The notes under the pieces were generated by a model. The model made no database searches. It was not told the DNA's origin and saw nothing but the letters and a program-made list of their open reading frames with translations. Below, one piece after another: positions 60,407 to 64,000 of a stretch of 64,000 bases of DNA. Every line of letters starts with the position of its first letter. Position 1 is the first letter of the stretch. A program made the translations under genes and the position numbers. This stretch comes from Methanocaldococcus vulcanius M7 (GTDB lineage Archaea > AGJL01 > Methanococci > Methanococcales > Methanocaldococcaceae). Location of the stretch: positions 620,001 through 684,000 of the forward strand of contig NC_013407.1 of assembly GCF_000024625.1 (NCBI RefSeq), given 5' to 3'.

Positions 60407-61525
60407 ATGAAGACACAGGCAATTGAAAAGTTAATGCAAAAATTTGCAAATAGAAAAGAACAGCTCTACAAGCAAAAAGAAGAAGGAAGAAAGGTCTTTG
60501 GAATGTTTTGTGCATATGTTCCAATAGAAATTATTTTAGCAGGAAATGCGATTCCAGTCGGTTTATGTGGAGGAAAAAATGATACAATTCCAATAGCAGA
60601 AGAAGACCTACCAAGAAACCTCTGCCCTTTAATAAAATCATCTTATGGTTTTAAAAAAGCAAAAACCTGCCCTTACTTTGAGGCCTCTGATATAGTTATT
60701 GGAGAAACTACCTGTGAGGGAAAGAAGAAGATGTTTGAATTGATGGAAAATTTAGTTCCTATGCATGTAATGCACCTCCCTCATATGAAAGACGATGCCT
60801 CTTTAGAAATCTGGATTAAAGAAGTTGAAAAATTAAAGGAGTTGGTTGAAAAAGAAACAGGAAATAAGATAACTGAAGAAAAATTAAAAGAGATGGTTGA
60901 TAAGGTAAATAAAATTAGAGAACTGTTTTATAAACTCTACGAGTTAAGAAGGGCTAAGCCAGCCCCTATTAAAGGTTTAGATGTTTTAAAACTTTTCCAA
61001 TTTGCTTACTTATTGGATGTTGATGATACAATTGAGGTTTTAGAGGACTTAATTAAAGAGTTAGAGGAGAGAGTTAAAAAAGGAGAGGGTTATGAAGGTA
61101 AAAGGATCTTAATAACTGGATGTCCGATGGTTGCAGGAAACAATAAGATTGTCGAGATAATTGAAGAGGTTGGTGGAATAGTTGTAGGAGAAGAGAGTTG
61201 CACGGGAACAAGATTCTTTGAAAATTATGTTGAAGGTTATAGTATAGAGGATATTGCAAAAAGATACTTTAAAATCCCCTGTGCTTGTAGATTCAAAAAT
61301 GATGAAAGAATCGAGAATATAAAGAGATTGGTTAAGGACTTGGATGTTGACGGGGTTGTTTACTACACTTTACAGTATTGCCATACATTCAACGTTGAGG
61401 GAGCTAAGGTAGAGGAGGCCTTAAAAGAGGGGGGTATTCCAGTCATAAGAATTGAAACTGACTACTCTGAGAGCGATAAAGAGCAATTAAAGACAAGATT
61501 GGAGGCATTTATTGAGATGATTTAA
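60407..61525 (+). CDS. HgdB-family [4Fe-4S]/double-cubane-type reductase
   Basis: 372-aa relative of the 2-hydroxyacyl-CoA dehydratase beta subunit. Cysteines suited for cluster binding are in [37 protein letters not shown] and PCACRF, with [14 protein letters not shown] near the end. With the activase at 48845 it would form an ATP-driven low-potential reductase; single-subunit homologues without the alpha partner resemble the double-cubane proteins reported from anaerobes. Physiological substrate unknown. GGTGA before the ATG at 60407 fixes the start against a longer frame from 60326. Confidence 0.8.
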   Translation: MKTQAIEKLMQKFANRKEQLYKQKEEGRKVFGMFCAYVPIEIILAGNAIPVGLCGGKNDTIPIAEEDLPRNLCPLIKSSYGFKKAKTCPYFEASDIVIGETTCEGKKKMFELMENLVPMHVMHLPHMKDDASLEIWIKEVEKLKELVEKETGNKITEEKLKEMVDKVNKIRELFYKLYELRRAKPAPIKGLDVLKLFQFAYLLDVDDTIEVLEDLIKELEERVKKGEGYEGKRILITGCPMVAGNNKIVEIIEEVGGIVVGEESCTGTRFFENYVEGYSIEDIAKRYFKIPCACRFKNDERIENIKRLVKDLDVDGVVYYTLQYCHTFNVEGAKVEEALKEGGIPVIRIETDYSESDKEQLKTRLEAFIEMI

Positions 61526-61691
61526 GTTTTTGATTAGTCCTTAAACACACCTTAGTATTAGTAAAATTATATTTTCATATTTAATAATTTTTTTAAATAT
61601 TTTGTATAGGGGTTTTTTGTCCCGAGGTTATTATCTTTTCTAATATGCAATTTTATATATTTTAATTTCAATTAGTTAGTTATGTGATAGC

Positions 61692-62384
61692 ATGATTGCA
61701 ATTTGCATGCGTTATAAGGATAAATCCACCTTTCAAGATAAATTTAAAAATAAACTGGTGGATTGGGGACTACATTTCTACCCGAAAATTGTAAAAGAGA
61801 AAAATATCATTGGTTATCACGCTCCAATTTTAAATTTAGATAAAAAAGATAGTGTTTTTATATTAAAGAATATTATTCAGACCATAGATGGGTGTGGTTA
61901 TTTAACAGTCCATTTACATAATGGAAAGAATAAAACAGTTAATAGGGACGATTTAATTGAAAATTTATCCATTGTTAATGATTTTGCAGATAAAAAAGGA
62001 ATAAAGCTATGTATTGAAAATCTAAGAAAGGGATTTTCTTCAAATCCCGATAACCTAATAGATATTGCTGATGAGGTAGATTGTCATATAACATACGATG
62101 TAGGGCATATCCCTTACAACAAAAGATTAGAATTTTTGGAGATCTGTTCAGATAGGATTTATAACGCCCATATCTACGAGATAGAAATTAATGGGAAACA
62201 CCTTCCTCCAAAAGATTTAAAAAATTTAAGGCCAATACTTGACGAACTTTTAAATATTAAGTGCAAATTGTTCTTAATTGAGTTAATGGAGATTGAATCG
62301 ATTTTAAAAACTGAAAAGATGTTAATTGATTACTTTAATAGTGTCGATAACCACAACTTTTCTAATAAGGACTACAAAATTTAA
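61692..62384 (+). CDS. TIM-barrel protein (AP-endonuclease/sugar isomerase fold)
   Basis: 230-aa protein of the xylose isomerase-like superfamily. YLTVHLHNGK, LCIENLRK, TYDVGHIPY and NAHIYEIEINGKHLPP mark the metal site expected for this fold. Unknown substrate. It precedes the PP-loop gene by about 50 bases on the same strand, which suggests joint function. A second member of the same fold is encoded next to cbiZ at 44518. Confidence 0.7.
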   Translation: MIAICMRYKDKSTFQDKFKNKLVDWGLHFYPKIVKEKNIIGYHAPILNLDKKDSVFILKNIIQTIDGCGYLTVHLHNGKNKTVNRDDLIENLSIVNDFADKKGIKLCIENLRKGFSSNPDNLIDIADEVDCHITYDVGHIPYNKRLEFLEICSDRIYNAHIYEIEINGKHLPPKDLKNLRPILDELLNIKCKLFLIELMEIESILKTEKMLIDYFNSVDNHNFSNKDYKI

Positions 62385-62437
62385 GAGGAGACATTCCTCC
62401 ATTTAACAAAGATAACAATATATTAAAGGGTGAGATT

Positions 62438-63274
62438 GTGATTTTTAATGATTTAAATGGAAATTTAAACTTTATAGATTTTAAGAAGTCATTTAACACT
62501 CTGGATCTTTCAGAGGATACTTTAAAGATCTTAGAGGAAAATGGTATAAAACAGAAAGATATTGCTGTTGGAGAGTTTTCCGGAAGAGATAGTGTGGCAG
62601 CAATAATAAAGGCAGTTGAAGATGGAAATCAGGTTATTTTACCAATAGTTGCATTCACGGGAACCGATTATGGGAATATTAATATTTTTTATAAAAATTG
62701 GGAAATTACAAATAAAAGAATGAAGGAAATTTCAAAAGATAGTATTTTATTGCCTTTACATTTTATATTCGAACCAAAACTTTGGAATGCCCTAAATGGA
62801 CGATGGGTAGTTCTATTATTCAAAAAATATGGCTATTATAGCCCATGTATAGGATGCCATGCATATTTAAGAATAATAAGGATTCCAACTGCAAAACACC
62901 TCGGGAGTAAGATAATTAGTGGAGAGCGACTTCATCATAACGGAGATTTTAAAATTGACCAAATTGAAGAAGTTTTAAATGCTTATGAAAGAATTTGCAG
63001 GGAGTTTAACGTTGATTTACTTTTACCAGTTAGAGACATAAAAGAAGGAAAAAAGATCAAAGAGATCATTGGAGATGAATGGGAACAGGGAGAGAAACAA
63101 TTTTCATGCGTGTTCAGTGGCAACTATCGAGACAAGGAAGGAAAAGTGATATTTGAAAAGGAAAAAATAGAAGATATGCTTAACAATTATATCCTTCCCG
63201 CATCTATTGAAATACTAAAAAAGGGATATGAAGGGAATTTTAACTACTTAAACATCGTTAAACAGATAATTTGA
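62438..63274 (+). CDS. PP-loop ATPase-like protein
   Basis: 278-aa protein. The pyrophosphate-loop motif appears as GEFSGRDSVAAI (SGGxDS variant, residues about 47-58), as in adenine-nucleotide alpha hydrolases that activate substrates by adenylation, for instance in tRNA thiolation. CIGCHAYLR and the basic PTAKHLGSKIISGERLHH follow. Substrate unknown; the two cysteines could carry sulfur. It starts with GTG at 62438, preceded by GGTGA. Confidence 0.7.
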   Translation: MIFNDLNGNLNFIDFKKSFNTLDLSEDTLKILEENGIKQKDIAVGEFSGRDSVAAIIKAVEDGNQVILPIVAFTGTDYGNINIFYKNWEITNKRMKEISKDSILLPLHFIFEPKLWNALNGRWVVLLFKKYGYYSPCIGCHAYLRIIRIPTAKHLGSKIISGERLHHNGDFKIDQIEEVLNAYERICREFNVDLLLPVRDIKEGKKIKEIIGDEWEQGEKQFSCVFSGNYRDKEGKVIFEKEKIEDMLNNYILPASIEILKKGYEGNFNYLNIVKQII

Positions 63275-63544
63275 TAATTTAAATTATTAATTAAATAATT
63301 AATCGGCATAACTATAAAAGTAGGAAAAACGGAAACATAGAATTAATAAGATACAACACCAAATTCTTTTAGTTTATTGTTAAATAACGTAGGTAATCAA
63401 CAAAAATGCAATCTTTGAATTTATTTTAAATTAATTAACATATACATGTTATTTTCAATTTTTCATTTAATTAGTTTTAATTACTTCAAACTTATCCACA
63501 TCCGAATTTAATCAAATTATTAATCAAATTAATCCAGGGATACA

Positions 63545-64000
63545 ATGAGAGCGATTATAATACTATTAGATGGATTAGGAGACAGATCTTCTGAAATTTT
63601 AAATAATAAAACCCCTTTACAGTATGCTAAGACACCAAATCTTGATACACTCTCTAAAAAAGGAATGTGTGGGTTGTTAACTCCCTACAAGGAAGGGATC
63701 CCCTTAGGAACAGAAGTTGCTCATTTCCTACTGTGGGGGTATTCGCTACATGAATTTCCAGGAAGAGGAGTTATAGAGGCCTTAGGAGAGAATATCGAGA
63801 TAGAGAATAATGCAATATATTTAAGGGCATCATTGGGCTTTGTGAAAAAAGATGATAAGGGATTTTTGGTAGTAGATAGAAGAACGAAAGATATAGATAA
63901 AGAAGAAATAGAAAAACTCATTAAAGAATTACCGACTTGTATAGATGGGTATGAGTTTGAACTATTTTACTCTTTTGATGTTCACTTTATATTAAAAATA
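63545..64000 (+). CDS. apgM: cofactor-independent phosphoglycerate mutase, archaeal type (partial)
   Basis: The first 152 codons are visible; the gene runs off the right end. LLDGLGDRS is the N-terminal metal motif of aPGAM, and PLGTEVAHFLLWGY and EFPGRGVIEALG correspond to the family's 'GSDVAHL..GYDP' and 'GRGP.EA' motifs, with T and E replacing S and D. It interconverts 3- and 2-phosphoglycerate in gluconeogenesis and glycolysis. The start ATG at 63545 follows a weak site. About 270 AT-rich bases separate it from the PP-loop gene. Confidence 0.85.
   Translation, partial: MRAIIILLDGLGDRSSEILNNKTPLQYAKTPNLDTLSKKGMCGLLTPYKEGIPLGTEVAHFLLWGYSLHEFPGRGVIEALGENIEIENNAIYLRASLGFVKKDDKGFLVVDRRTKDIDKEEIEKLIKELPTCIDGYEFELFYSFDVHFILKI

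Noticed and set aside
61610-61640. Hairpin or terminator around GGGG...CCCG after the HgdB-like gene
   Set aside because: Only three or four base pairs with a long loop; too weak to call.

Overview
The window looks like a chromosomal segment of a hyperthermophilic, hydrogen-using methanogen of the Methanocaldococcus group. The evidence is a very AT-rich background (with GGTGA/GGAGG ribosome sites and TTTATATA-like promoters) broken by a GC-rich archaeal 16S-tRNA-Ala-23S operon, plus methanogen marker genes: a heterodisulfide reductase HdrA / F420-non-reducing hydrogenase / formylmethanofuran dehydrogenase cluster, an F420-hydrogenase maturation protease, methanogen homoaconitase small subunit, the branched polyamine synthase BpsA, and GatD/GatE. 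Comparisons with M. jannaschii gene order below are from memory and were not checked.

Layout. 1-1.7 kb: arginine biosynthesis (argC) and a DUF2098 protein. 1.7-6.9 kb: rRNA operon with two bulge-helix-bulge processing stems and no 5S gene after the 23S. 7-13.5 kb: Trk potassium transporter, METTL5-like methyltransferase, a two-gene membrane-protein cassette, an aminotransferase, UPF0179 and an ABC-class ATPase. About 13.76 kb: a C/D box sRNA on the minus strand whose two guides match 23S sites in this same window. 14-19.2 kb: HD phosphohydrolase, a secreted glycosidase-like protein, bpsA, a PTPS/QueD homologue and hacB. 19.4-26 kb: a branched-chain amino-acid ABC transporter (livM, livH, livF, livG and two livK); livM carries an in-frame TAG, and the second livK seems to start with AUU. 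26.2-29.9 kb: ndk, purL and an unknown gene.

30-34 kb is an accessory island: a K-turn leader, a secreted protein and six small membrane-protein genes. It is bounded on the right by a truncated copy of the unknown gene on its left. Two of its genes are repeated at DNA level at 9.4-10.3 kb. 34-43 kb: korA, gatE and gatD with a presumed defence pair (ATPase plus PD-(D/E)XK-like protein) between gatE and gatD, then radB, the hydrogenase protease and pyrF. 43-47.5 kb: ferredoxin, cobamide genes cbiZ and cbiG, and, at 45.3-45.55 kb, a structured RNA with its own promoter and an IS605/TnpB omega-RNA-like 3' end but no tnpB.

47.6-64 kb is energy metabolism. An activase, FdhB and a short FdhA-like protein precede a vhcDGAB-hdrA-fwdB block, followed by a 2-hydroxyacyl-CoA dehydratase-like protein and two uncharacterised enzymes; apgM runs off the right end. 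The vhc-hdrA-fwdB products plausibly form the core that couples hydrogen (or formate) oxidation to heterodisulfide reduction and the first step of CO2 reduction by electron bifurcation. The expected Cys/Sec positions that I can place are cysteines here, so this copy of the pathway needs no selenium.
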